Shown here in pieces: positions 9,012 through 17,262 of a DNA stretch of 64,000 nt. Under the pieces are notes generated by a model that was not told where the DNA came from, searched no databases, and saw nothing but the letters and a program-made list of their open reading frames with translations. Made by a program: the position numbers and the translations under genes. The stretch is from assembly GCA_035764005.1 (NCBI GenBank), contig DASTZZ010000005.1, positions 1 through 64,000 on the forward strand, read 5' to 3'. The stretch's first letter is position 1. Every line of letters begins with the position of its first letter. This DNA is from Terriglobales bacterium. GTDB taxonomy: Bacteria; Acidobacteriota; Terriglobia; Terriglobales; Acidobacteriaceae.

Positions 9012-9274
9012 TGCACCTCTTCCGCGAGCTTACTCTTTGATCGCTGACGCTTAACAAATTCTTTTATGAAATCAGACCGGTAAGGCGGAAAGAAAAGACA
9101 CACCCCAACTTCTACCGTCGTTAGTTGCGGAAGCTGAACCGAAGGATGCCCGAATTCGGTAATCGATTTCGCGTAAAGCAATCGTTGCTCCGCGGTCATA
9201 GGCAAGTCTTTCGTTGTCATGAGCTTGCAGCGCTGGATTTGAAGCTCGCTTGTCGCAGATTGCCGCCGCTTCAT
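9005..9274 (-). CDS. Possible small protein upstream of the response regulator
   Basis: An 89-codon frame whose stop overlaps the response regulator start by 7 bases, as in translational coupling. No signal, membrane segment or known motif was seen; the C-terminus is basic (KEFVKRQRSKSK). It could be an unrecognised partner or a chance frame between the tRNA and the regulator. Confidence 0.35.
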   Translation of the reverse strand: MKRRQSATSELQIQRCKLMTTKDLPMTAEQRLLYAKSITEFGHPSVQLPQLTTVEVGVCLFFPPYRSDFIKEFVKRQRSKSKLAEEVQW

Positions 9275-9306
9275 CGCTGTGCTACCGTCAAAGGTGCCGC
9301 GCCTTC

Positions 9307-9383
9307 GGGCGGTTAGCTCAGTTGGTTAGAGCGCGTGCCTTACAAGCACGAGGTCGCAGGTTCGAGCCCTGCACTGCCCACCA
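9307..9383 (+). tRNA. tRNA-Val (anticodon TAC)
   Basis: A 77-base cloverleaf: acceptor GGGCGGT pairs with ACTGCCC (one G-T pair), D-arm TAGCTCAGTTGGTTAGAGC, anticodon stem CGTGC/GCACG around loop CTTACAA giving anticodon TAC, and T-arm GCAGGTTCGAGCCCTGC. The CCA end is encoded. It lies 24 bases from the convergent ADOP permease stop; no integrase or attachment duplication is next to it. Confidence 0.97.
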
Positions 9384-9407
9384 TAGACTTCCCAGAAAGC
9401 CTCATTG

Positions 9408-11873
9408 CTACTCGGCCCGCAGCGCTTGCGTCGGCTCAATCGATGCCGCTCTGCGGGCTGGTATGAATGCGGCTAACATTCCTACTGTTATCAGTACCGC
9501 CGACACGCTGATGTACGTGGCCGCATCCATCGGTGAGACTCCATACAGAAAACTCTTCAGTGATTGTTGCGCGGCGAGCGAAGCGAGCAGGCCGACTCCG
9601 AGGCCGATTCCGATCAGGGCCAGTCCTCGCTGCAGCATCATGCGCAGGATGAGCGCGCGATCCGCGCCTAATGCCATGCGGATTCCGATCTCGCGCCGAC
9701 GCTGTCCAACAATTTGCGACAGCACGCCATACAGTCCGGCCAGCACCATCATTATGGCAATCCCTGCAAACGCTGCGACCAAATACAATCCAAGGCGCTG
9801 GTTGAAGTCGGCTTCCTCATGGGCGCCTTCCAGCGTCTTTACTTCCTCGAGCGCAAACTCAGGAGCGGCTTCGTGGAAAAGACTGCGCACTGCCGGCGCG
9901 ATCTCCACATTGCCGTGCGTACGCACAACGTAGTTGGTTTCAGGCGCGACCAGAAAGCCGTAGAAAAATCCCGTAATGGGAATTTGCGAATACGGTAGAT
10001 CGATCTCGGGCAGAATCGCCGGCCCCAGCTTGGTTTGGACCATGTCGGCTGTTACGCCGACGATGGTGTACGGCTTGATCATGCCTGTATCTTTTCCGCC
10101 CAAATCAAGTTGCTTTCCCAGAGGATTCTCATTTCCAAAGTAGCGTCGCGCGAGAGTCTCGTTTATGAGTGCAACGTATGGGCTGCTCGCGCTGTCATCG
10201 GTGCTGATCGAGCGTCCGCGAATTACGGGAACCCTCATTACCTGTGTGAATCCCGCACTGATAGCCCGCACAAAGGCGTGACCCTTTTCCGTCTGCTCCT
10301 CCGGCCGCCCGACGATGTGAATCGAGGTGTTCATGTCGATTCCTTGGAACGGCACCGAATTTGTGTACGCAGCCGATTCCACTCCCGGCAAATTCTGAAT
10401 CTTCTCGAGGAGCGGTTCATAAACGCGCAACGCGATTGAGTTTGCCTGGTCGGCTTGTGCCGACGATTTCGTCGCTCCTGTGAAGAAGCCGGCGGCGTTT
10501 CCTGGCATCGCTAGAAACTGCGTGACATTCGATTCATCGAAGCCGAGATACATGTGCTGCAGTTTGTAGAGCGTGCGGAACATTAGTCCGCTGGAGATCA
10601 GCAACACCACCGACAACGCGACTTCACCGCCGACCATGGCCGCACTCAAACGCGAGCGCTTCGGACCGCTGCTCGTTCCGCGCGATCCTTCCTGCAGTAC
10701 GGTCTGCGGGTCGGTACGAGTTGCGATCCACGCAGGCACGATCGACGACAGCAGAGTCACAATGGCTGCCACAACCAGCAGAGCCACGAAGATGGTTGCG
10801 CGAATGTGAATCTCCTGCGAGCGCGGAATCAAATCGGGAGGCAGCCGGTGGACACCCATCAGCATGAAATGCGCGAGAGCGAGGCCGGCAGCAGCTCCGA
10901 AGGCGCAGAGCACTCCGCCTTCGGTCAACATTTGCGCGAAGAGAGCGCGGCGGCTCGCGCCCAGAGCTGTGCGCACCGCCAGTTCCTGACTGCGTGCAAG
11001 GCAGCGCGCGAGCAGCAGATTGGAGACGTTGGCGCACGCAATGAGCAACACGAGAATGAGCGCTCCAGTAAGGGCGAGAAACACCGGCTTTATCTGCGCG
11101 GTAACCAGGTTCCGTAATGGGATTAACTGGAGTCGCAGGTCCTTGGCTTCCTTCGGATATTTCTGCTGGATGCCGCGTGAGATAGCCGTGAGCTCCGCCT
11201 GCGCAGCGTCCGTACTCACTGCCGGCTTCATTTTTCCCAAGACATCAAGGAAGGTCGATCCGCGCTCTTTCATCGCGTCCGGCGGCGGCTGGTACGCGAT
11301 CCAGATGCCCTTGGAAACATCGCTTTCGCGGAAATTGAAGCCATCAGGGAGAACCCCGACGATCGTGTACGGTTCATCACCTACTTTGAGTTGCTGTCCA
11401 ACAGCATGCGGATCCGCGGCGAAATGCTCACGCCAGAAAGGCGCACTGAGAATCACAACATTCGGAGCGCCAGGCTGATTGTCTCCCGGAACGAAGCCTC
11501 GCCCAAGCATCGGGTTGACGCCAAGTACGTCAAAGATGTTCGCTGTCGCATGGATGGCAAAGACTCCCTCGCTGCTCTCGGAGCTGCGCGCCACCACGAA
11601 GTCCGGCAGATAGCCTGCGACAGCGGAAAACTGGCGTGCCTGCTCGCGAACATCGATGAAATTCGGCCAGGATGTGGCCTCGTGGTCCACAGGTCGGATG
11701 GCCACAATGCGATCCGCATCGCGATAAGGTAGGGGCCGCAGCAGGACACTGTCGATCACGGTAAACATGGCCGTGTTCGCGCCGATTCCGAGTGCCAGCG
11801 TGAGTACCGCAAGGGCGGCGAATCCGGGATTCTTGGCGATCTGCCGCAGAGCGAAACGAAGACTTTGAGCCAA
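9408..11873 (-). CDS. ADOP-family ABC permease (second copy)
   Basis: An 821-residue relative of the 5593-8067 protein with the same order: N-terminal FALRQIAKNPGFAALAVLTL, periplasmic core, FtsX block, second core, and a terminal FtsX block with REIGIRMALGADRALI and the end ARRAASIEPTQALRAE. The start is TTG at 11873 with AGGAG about seven bases upstream. The two proteins clearly differ in sequence, so this is not a recent duplication. It needs an unlinked ATPase; cargo unknown. Confidence 0.93.
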   Translation of the reverse strand: MAQSLRFALRQIAKNPGFAALAVLTLALGIGANTAMFTVIDSVLLRPLPYRDADRIVAIRPVDHEATSWPNFIDVREQARQFSAVAGYLPDFVVARSSESSEGVFAIHATANIFDVLGVNPMLGRGFVPGDNQPGAPNVVILSAPFWREHFAADPHAVGQQLKVGDEPYTIVGVLPDGFNFRESDVSKGIWIAYQPPPDAMKERGSTFLDVLGKMKPAVSTDAAQAELTAISRGIQQKYPKEAKDLRLQLIPLRNLVTAQIKPVFLALTGALILVLLIACANVSNLLLARCLARSQELAVRTALGASRRALFAQMLTEGGVLCAFGAAAGLALAHFMLMGVHRLPPDLIPRSQEIHIRATIFVALLVVAAIVTLLSSIVPAWIATRTDPQTVLQEGSRGTSSGPKRSRLSAAMVGGEVALSVVLLISSGLMFRTLYKLQHMYLGFDESNVTQFLAMPGNAAGFFTGATKSSAQADQANSIALRVYEPLLEKIQNLPGVESAAYTNSVPFQGIDMNTSIHIVGRPEEQTEKGHAFVRAISAGFTQVMRVPVIRGRSISTDDSASSPYVALINETLARRYFGNENPLGKQLDLGGKDTGMIKPYTIVGVTADMVQTKLGPAILPEIDLPYSQIPITGFFYGFLVAPETNYVVRTHGNVEIAPAVRSLFHEAAPEFALEEVKTLEGAHEEADFNQRLGLYLVAAFAGIAIMMVLAGLYGVLSQIVGQRRREIGIRMALGADRALILRMMLQRGLALIGIGLGVGLLASLAAQQSLKSFLYGVSPMDAATYISVSAVLITVGMLAAFIPARRAASIEPTQALRAE

Positions 11874-12011
11874 GGGGCAACTCCTGGTCTGGCACTTGCA
11901 CTCTGCAGGCCATTGTATTCCCTTGGAATTGAAAGGCTTAGGCCGATGCGGCTCCCTGGGTAGTGTTCGCTTGTGAACAGCGTCTGGCGACTACGAACGC
12001 CACTCCTTAAG

Positions 12012-12039
12012 AAAAAACGGCTGCGTGTTGCAGCCGTTT
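12012..12039 (-). terminator. Rho-independent terminator of the PilZ gene
   Basis: On the minus strand AAACGGCTGC pairs with GCAGCCGTTT across a short loop, followed by a run of T. It lies 29 bases past the stop of the 12068-12556 gene. Confidence 0.85.
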
Positions 12040-12067
12040 CTCAGCCCCAGCGATGGTCGAATTTCAC

Positions 12068-12556
12068 CTACGCGGCGTTCTCGATGTCCATCATGCGCTC
12101 GCGCAGTCCGGCGGTGCGCTCGAACATGCGCTCAACCATTTCCACCGCGTATCCAATGAATGACAGACGCTCGCGCACAAAGCTACGAGGTTGTTGGGGT
12201 TTGGGAGGCTTCGCCAACTGATAGCGCGTGAACTGAATCGCAACTCCGATCGCTGCTCCTTCGGCGCTCTCCTCCACGCGCACGACAACTCCTTCGCAGA
12301 TGATCGTTGTTTTTTCTCCCTGCTCAGGAAGAGAAAAATTCAGCTTTACTTTGTTGCCGATGCCCGGTTTCTTCATGCAGTAGAAAAATGCGCCGAGCAT
12401 GTTCATGTCGCGCATCAGGGCGGTATGAGGATCGCGTCCCAAATCGGGAAACAATGCGATCGCTCGAATAGGAAGGTGGACTCTCGAACATCTACGTTGC
12501 TCTGGGAGGGCACAGCGCATAACATCCAGAGCCCGTTGACTTTGTTGAAAATGCAC
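12068..12556 (-). CDS. PilZ-domain protein
   Basis: A 162-residue likely c-di-GMP receptor. Binding marks are visible: RRCSRVHLPI (RxxxR) near residue 21 and RDMNMLGAFF, a DxSxxG-type loop with Asn in place of Ser, near 50; the barrel continues through KVKLNFSLP and GVAIQFTRYQ. A C-terminal helix (VRERLSFIGYAVEMVERMF) follows. It starts at GTG 12556 behind a strong GGAGGAATAAA site. It has its own terminator, so it is probably monocistronic. Confidence 0.88.
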   Translation of the reverse strand: MHFQQSQRALDVMRCALPEQRRCSRVHLPIRAIALFPDLGRDPHTALMRDMNMLGAFFYCMKKPGIGNKVKLNFSLPEQGEKTTIICEGVVVRVEESAEGAAIGVAIQFTRYQLAKPPKPQQPRSFVRERLSFIGYAVEMVERMFERTAGLRERMMDIENAA

Positions 12557-12791
12557 TTTATTCCTCCAGTTGTGTGGGAGGGCGCACCACGAAAGTTGCA
12601 GTTACACGTCCATTTGTAAGTCATTGAATCCAGAGTTGCTGCTGGAGGGGATCTGAAAGGCTACAGTGCAATATTTGCGCTATGGCCGACATTGGCGTGT
12701 GAATTTCACCTGCAAAGAGTTGCACATAACTCGGTGCAGAGAAGTCGGAAAACACGCGTTTCGCGCTTAGACTGACATCAGCGAGGCAAGA

Positions 12792-13529
12792 GTGAATCAC
12801 TGCAGAAGACACACGCCCTTTACACCATCGAGCCAGCAATTGAGGCGCGTTTTGCTGTTAGTCGCCCTGATCGCACTCGTCGTAGTCTCAGCTCCACGAG
12901 CCCGGTCGCAGGAACCCGTTCCAACTCCGCCTGCGACGGTAAAGGCTGATTCCGCTCAGCGCCCAACGAGCACTCCATATACAGGCGATCTTTCCATTTT
13001 CGATACTCCGGATCGCGACAAGAAGCTTCAGGTCGAACGCGTGATGGACATCTTGAACATCCATGAAGGTTCAACCGTCGCCGACATCGGAGCCGGCTCA
13101 GGATGGTTCACGGTTCGCGCGGCCAAGCGAGTTGGCGATCCCGGCACGGTGTACGCGGTAGACATCAATCCGGAAGCAATCAAATACATCAACGATCGAA
13201 CCCAGAAGAACGGCATCCACAACGTGCGCACGATCGTCAGCACACCTGATGATCCAAAGCTGCCGGCCAATTCCGTCGATTCGGTTTTGATCCTCAAGAC
13301 CTACCACGAGGTCGCCGACCCGGTTCGCCTTCTCGAAAACCTGCGCAAGTCGCTACGCACGGGAGCGCGGGTGGGGATCATCGATCGCAATGGGAACGGC
13401 GAAGATCATGGCGTCGATAAGAAAGTTGTGGAGCAGGAGGCTGGGCGAGCTGGCTATCGGCTCGCAGGCGATTACGATTTCGTGAAACCAGACCGGGAGG
13501 ACTATTTCCTGGTACTCGAAGTGAAATAG
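12792..13529 (+). CDS. Exported class I SAM-dependent methyltransferase
   Basis: A 245-residue Rossmann methyltransferase with an N-terminal export signal (LLLVALIALVVVSAPRARSQ), unusual because SAM is cytoplasmic. Motif I is VADIGAGSGWFTVRAAKRV, followed by VYAVDINPEAIKYI (acidic ribose-binding residue), the post-I PANSVDSVLILKTYHE and a C-terminal GYRLAGDYDF. The start is GTG 12792; a TTG at 12840 would shorten the leader but keep the hydrophobic run. The acceptor is unknown. A repeat arm begins right after the stop codon. Confidence 0.85.
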   Translation: MNHCRRHTPFTPSSQQLRRVLLLVALIALVVVSAPRARSQEPVPTPPATVKADSAQRPTSTPYTGDLSIFDTPDRDKKLQVERVMDILNIHEGSTVADIGAGSGWFTVRAAKRVGDPGTVYAVDINPEAIKYINDRTQKNGIHNVRTIVSTPDDPKLPANSVDSVLILKTYHEVADPVRLLENLRKSLRTGARVGIIDRNGNGEDHGVDKKVVEQEAGRAGYRLAGDYDFVKPDREDYFLVLEVK

Positions 13530-13531
13530 TC

Positions 13532-13671
13532 GGTTTCGAGTTTCAGGTTTTGAGTTTCGGGAAAGCACCCTGCACCTGCGGAACGGAGCTTGATACTTCT
13601 CGTATCTCTTATAGGCGACGGAATTCTGTCGTGTTGATCACTTGAAACTCGAAACTTGAAACCCGAAACGC
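13532..13671. repeat. Imperfect inverted repeat after the methyltransferase gene
   Basis: Left arm 13532-13561 and right arm about 13643-13671 are reverse complements with about four mismatches in 27; both consist of GAAACTCGAAACCTGAAAC-like units. The arms fill the gap between the methyltransferase stop and the DUF2306-like gene. Confidence 0.75.
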
Positions 13672-13682
13672 CTTTAGCCTTC

Positions 13683-14462
13683 ATGTCTACGACTGCCACT
13701 CTCGCTCCTCATCCGAAGCCCGCGCTGAAGCGATTGATGTGGATTGGCATGCTCGTGCTCTGCGTGATCGCGGCTGCTGTCGTCATTCGTCGAATCACTG
13801 CTCTTGTGTCTCCGCCGACAAATGTTCCAGCGCAGCTGGCCGGGCTGGATCAGGTATTTGCCAACAAAGAAGCAATTACCCTCACTCACATCATTCCCGG
13901 ATTGGCATTTGTAATTCTCGTTCCTTTTCAACTCTCGCGCTCATGGCGTAACCGTCACCTGCGCGCGCATCGCTGGATGGGACGTATCGTCATGATTCTC
14001 GGCATAATCATCGGTGTATCGGGCCTGGGAATGAGCGTGCGGCCGATCGGAGGCGCCGTTGAAGCTTCCGCGACCATCTTCTTCGATTTCTTTTTTCTGT
14101 TCGCTCTCGCGAAGGCTTACCTGCACATTCGTCGGCGGGAGATCGACCTGCATCGCGAATGGGTGATCCGCGCCATGGCGATCGCGCTGGGCATTGCGAC
14201 CGTGCGTCCCGTTATGGGAGTTTTCTTTGCCACCAGCAGGATTACCGGCCTCACGCCTCACGAGTTCTTTGGCATCGCATTCTGGATTGGCTTCAGCCTC
14301 ACCTACGTCGCAGGCGAGCTCTGGATTCGATATACGCGCTGGCGCGCGCGGAGTGAATTACCATCAGCACAATCAAGGATTCCTCTATACGCAATGAACT
14401 GTCGTTCGCGCGCGATTCGCCGCAAAGAGGCGCCAACAGATTCCGATGAACCGTTTTGCTGA
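13683..14462 (+). CDS. DUF2306-like integral membrane protein
   Basis: About 259 residues with roughly six membrane helices (RLMWIGMLVLCVIAAAVVI, ITLTHIIPGLAFVILVPF, IVMILGIIIGVSGLG and so on) and the conserved histidines of this family in THIIPG, LRAHRWMGR and DLHREWVIR. Function is unknown; the histidines could bind haem or metal. I start at ATG 13683. The last 17 bases overlap eutB, so the two may be translationally coupled. Confidence 0.8.
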   Translation: MSTTATLAPHPKPALKRLMWIGMLVLCVIAAAVVIRRITALVSPPTNVPAQLAGLDQVFANKEAITLTHIIPGLAFVILVPFQLSRSWRNRHLRAHRWMGRIVMILGIIIGVSGLGMSVRPIGGAVEASATIFFDFFFLFALAKAYLHIRRREIDLHREWVIRAMAIALGIATVRPVMGVFFATSRITGLTPHEFFGIAFWIGFSLTYVAGELWIRYTRWRARSELPSAQSRIPLYAMNCRSRAIRRKEAPTDSDEPFC

Positions 14463-15813
14463 TTTGCGTGAGATCTTCGCCAAGGCGAATGAGGTCAAGT
14501 CTGGGGACCAGCTTGCCGGCATCGCGGCGGGCAATGAGCAGGAGCGGGTTGCGGCGAAGTGTGCGCTTGCCGATATCACCCTGCAGGAGATTCTTGATCG
14601 GCCGCTGCTTGAAGACGATGTCACTCGCCTCATCTACGATGGCTTCGACGAGCAGGCGTTCGCTCCTGTTCGCAGCATGACCGTTGGACAATTTCGGGAA
14701 TACGTCCTGAGCGACACGACCGGCGAGAGTGAACTGAAGCAGCTTCCATCAGGCATCATTCCCGAAATGGCAGCCGCTGTCGCCAAGATCATGAGCAACA
14801 AGGACCTGGTGCTCGCGGCGGCGAAGATTCGCAATGTCAGTCGCTGCCGGAATACCCTCGGCGAACGCGGAGTGCTGGCGATCCGCACCCAGCCCAATCA
14901 TCCCGCGGATGACATCGGCGGCATTCTGCTCGCTGCCTTCGAAGGACTGCTGTACGGTTGCGGGGATGCCGTGATAGGAGTGAATCCGGCGACGGATTCC
15001 GTTGAGACTGTCTCGGCGATTCTGCACGCCTTGCAGCGGCTGGTTGCCGCCTACGAGATTCCAACGCAGACGTGTTGTCTGGCACACATCACTACGCAAC
15101 TCGCAGCAATGGAGCGCGGCGCGCCAGTTGATCTGCTGTTTCAGTCGATAGCCGGAACGCAGGATGCGAATCGCAGCTTTGGCATCACCCTATCCATGCT
15201 GAAAGACGGTCGCGCTCGCGCGTTGGAACATCATCGAGCGCGCCGCGAGGTGCAGTGGCTTGGCGAAAACGTGATGTACTTCGAGACGGGGCAGGGAAGC
15301 GCATTGTCAGCCGAAGCGCATCACGGGATCGATCAGCTCACGCTGGAAGCTCGCGCTTACGGAGTCGCGCGGGCTTTTTCGCCGATGCTGGTGAACAGCG
15401 TTGTGGGATTTATCGGTCCGGAATATCTTTTCGACGAGCGACAGATTATCCGCGCTGGTCTCGAAGATCATTTCATGGGCAAGCTGTTGGGCCTGCCAAT
15501 GGGATGCGACGTCTGTTACACCAACCATGCCGAGGCCGACCAGAACTCAGCCGACAATCTGCTGATGTTGCTTACGGCTGCCGGATGTAACTACTTCATG
15601 GGAGTACCTTGTTCGGATGACGTGATGTTGAACTATCAGTCCACGAGCTACCACGACGCGCTGGCGATGCGGCGACTCTTTCATCTAAAGCCTGCGCCGG
15701 AGTTTCTCGGATGGCTGGAAAGTCGCGGAATTTATCGTGACAACGAACCTGCAGCACTCGATGGATCGTCGCATCGCGAGTTGATGAGCAAGGCCGTTGC
15801 TGAACTGGTGTAG
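14446..15813 (+). CDS. eutB: Ethanolamine ammonia-lyase large subunit EutB
   Basis: The catalytic TIM-barrel subunit of the adenosylcobalamin-dependent enzyme that turns ethanolamine into acetaldehyde and ammonia. At 455 residues it matches the usual length. Family segments include NEQERVAAKCALADITL, QPNHPADDIGG, DAVIGVNPATDSV, FQSIAGTQDANRSFGI, YFETGQGSALSAEAHHG and MGCDVCYTNHAEADQN. The start ATG overlaps the preceding membrane protein by 17 bases. eutC follows after a 190-base gap filled by a palindromic repeat. No reactivase EutA, dehydrogenase or microcompartment shell gene is in the window. Confidence 0.96.
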   Translation: MNRFADLREIFAKANEVKSGDQLAGIAAGNEQERVAAKCALADITLQEILDRPLLEDDVTRLIYDGFDEQAFAPVRSMTVGQFREYVLSDTTGESELKQLPSGIIPEMAAAVAKIMSNKDLVLAAAKIRNVSRCRNTLGERGVLAIRTQPNHPADDIGGILLAAFEGLLYGCGDAVIGVNPATDSVETVSAILHALQRLVAAYEIPTQTCCLAHITTQLAAMERGAPVDLLFQSIAGTQDANRSFGITLSMLKDGRARALEHHRARREVQWLGENVMYFETGQGSALSAEAHHGIDQLTLEARAYGVARAFSPMLVNSVVGFIGPEYLFDERQIIRAGLEDHFMGKLLGLPMGCDVCYTNHAEADQNSADNLLMLLTAAGCNYFMGVPCSDDVMLNYQSTSYHDALAMRRLFHLKPAPEFLGWLESRGIYRDNEPAALDGSSHRELMSKAVAELV

Positions 15814-15844
15814 TGGAAGGTCAATGTCCCGAACTTACGAAATA

Positions 15845-15990
15845 GGGACAGAACCGCCGGCGGTAGCCAGCGGGTCGGATGTCGCCGGAAGGCGAACTCC
15901 GAATGTGACGATACTGGCAACAATTGCGCAGAAACGCAGCCGCAACACATGCGGCTGCCCCTCCGCCCTCGCGCCGGTTCTGTCTCTGGG
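15845..15990. repeat. REP-like palindromic element between eutB and eutC
   Basis: Outer arms GGGACAGAACCG (15845-15856) and CGGTTCTGTCTC (from 15975) enclose CCGGCGGTAGCC and a perfect hairpin GCAGCCGC/GCGGCTGC at 15935-15957. The same GCAGCCGC hairpin and GGCGGTAGCC arm occur downstream of hisS at 44138-44272, so this is a repeat family. Confidence 0.8.
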
Positions 15991-16004
15991 CAACTGACAA
16001 ATTT

Positions 16005-16784
16005 ATGGCGGATTCTCTTCCTGCGATCCTCGACAAAGTTCGAACGCGGACTCCCGCGCGCCTGCTCGCAGGGCGCAGCGGCGGATCGTATCGCACCTCA
16101 ATGCAGCTGGAGCTGCGCGCTGCGCATGCTGCCGCTCGCGATGCCATGCGTACGGATTTCGATCTCAAAGAGCATGTAGGGACTGAACTAATCGAGCAAT
16201 ACGGGATTTTCGAAGTAACGAGCGAGGCAAGCTCGAAAGATGAATACCTGCTTCGTCCTGATTTGGGAAGACGATTTTCTGAGCAAACGCGAGGGAAGAT
16301 CGCAGAAGCTTGTCCGCAGTCCCCCGACGTGCAGATCTGCATTGGCGACGGGCTTTCGACGACTGCGGTCGCGGTCCAAGTTCCCGCGCTTCTGCCGCTA
16401 CTGGTCGATGGTGCTGTAGCTCGGAAATGGAATATGGGCCACACGTTTGCGATCCGATTCTGCCGCGTCGGCATTCTCAATGAGATTGGCGATCTGCTGC
16501 GCCCAGGGGTTGTCATCCTGCTGATCGGTGAGCGTCCCGGATTAGCGACAGCCGAGAGTCTTTCCGCCTATATGGCATATCGCCCTCGCGCGGGGCAGAC
16601 GGATGCCGGTCGCAATCTGATTTCAAATATTCACTCACGTGGCGTATGCGTGGAAGACGCGGCAGTCCGCATTCTTAATTTGGCTGAGCGCATGATGCGG
16701 TTGGAATTGAGCGGAGTTCAGTTGCGCGAGGAATTGCCGGGGACTCGAAGTGCAAACCAGTTGTCCCAAATAGGAGACAGGTGA
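16005..16784 (+). CDS. eutC: Ethanolamine ammonia-lyase small subunit EutC
   Basis: The small subunit that completes the B12-binding site of EutBC. Start set at the ATG at 16005 (MADSLPAILDKVRTRTPARL); longer versions would run through the upstream repeat. Conserved features: RTPARLLAGRSGGSYRT, LELRAAHAAARDAM, the IGDGLSTTAV loop and the C-terminal cobalamin-region segment RPGLATAESLSAYM followed by RNLISNIHSRGV. At 259 residues it is slightly shorter than enterobacterial EutC because the N-terminus is shorter. Confidence 0.95.
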   Translation: MADSLPAILDKVRTRTPARLLAGRSGGSYRTSMQLELRAAHAAARDAMRTDFDLKEHVGTELIEQYGIFEVTSEASSKDEYLLRPDLGRRFSEQTRGKIAEACPQSPDVQICIGDGLSTTAVAVQVPALLPLLVDGAVARKWNMGHTFAIRFCRVGILNEIGDLLRPGVVILLIGERPGLATAESLSAYMAYRPRAGQTDAGRNLISNIHSRGVCVEDAAVRILNLAERMMRLELSGVQLREELPGTRSANQLSQIGDR

Positions 16785-16880
16785 TCTCAGCTGCTTTCAT
16801 GTGCTGACGCAGCAAGAAAATAGAGGGCCGCCCTTAGACTCCGTTTTCTCCGCAAAAGACGCGCGAAAACCTCCGCTCAG

Positions 16881-17000
16881 GTGACACGGCTGTGGGAAGT
16901 GACACGGTTCGGGATAGTGACATGGATTTGATGGGTTAGACGATTTGGAGGTGACACCGTTTTTGAAAGGTGACATGGTTTCGGGAGGTGACACGGTTCT
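16881..17000. repeat. 18-bp direct-repeat minisatellite (GTGACAYGG)
   Basis: GTGACAC/TGG begins at 16881, 16899, 16917, 16970 and 16988, with a variant GTGACACCG at 16951. Spacings are 18, 18, 34, 19 and 18 bases. The consensus unit is about GTGACACGGTTTCGGGAG. It lies between eutC and the terminator of the HD-GYP gene. Confidence 0.85.
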
Positions 17001-17207
17001 GGGTGGGGGCACGAAATTGGCAGCTTTTCAAAAACGAGAAGAGGCCTGAAAGGCCGAAAGAAGTGCAGCCCAGCGGCGTAAGCCCTGGGTGAACAATCAA
17101 AACGGAACCGAGCCCTGAAAGGGCGACATGCGCTATTCCCACTTGGAACACATTTAAACGATTCTGCATTCTCTGCAGAGAGGATTGCCGAAGCTTCTTT
17201 TACAAAC

Positions 17208-17237
17208 GAAAACCCCGGCCTTGCGACCGGGGTTTTC
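17208..17237. terminator. Bidirectional terminator
   Basis: GAAAACCCCGG (17208-17218) and CCGGGGTTTTC (17227-17237) form a perfect stem with an 8-base loop and a short T run on either strand. It sits 26 bases past the stop of the HD-GYP/GGDEF gene. Confidence 0.9.
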
Positions 17238-17262
17238 TGCGAGGGCCTCGTGCTTAGGGTGC

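Larger units (their letters stand above)
16785..17262. other. Non-coding repeat-rich spacer downstream of eutC
   Basis: No gene is supported. The region holds the 18-base GTGACACGG minisatellite (16881-17000), then REP-like pieces (CAGCCCAGCGGCGTAAGCCCTGGGT near 17070 in split form, and GAGCCCTGAAAGGGCGAC near 17112), and the terminator of the convergent signalling gene (17208-17237). Confidence 0.7.

Noticed and set aside
9307-9383. tRNA-Val as an integration site
   Set aside because: No integrase, direct repeat of the tRNA end or phage gene is nearby.
16797-17012. Minus-strand frame with Pro/Ser/His-rich product
   Set aside because: It is the translation of the 18-bp GTGACAC repeat, not a protein-like sequence.
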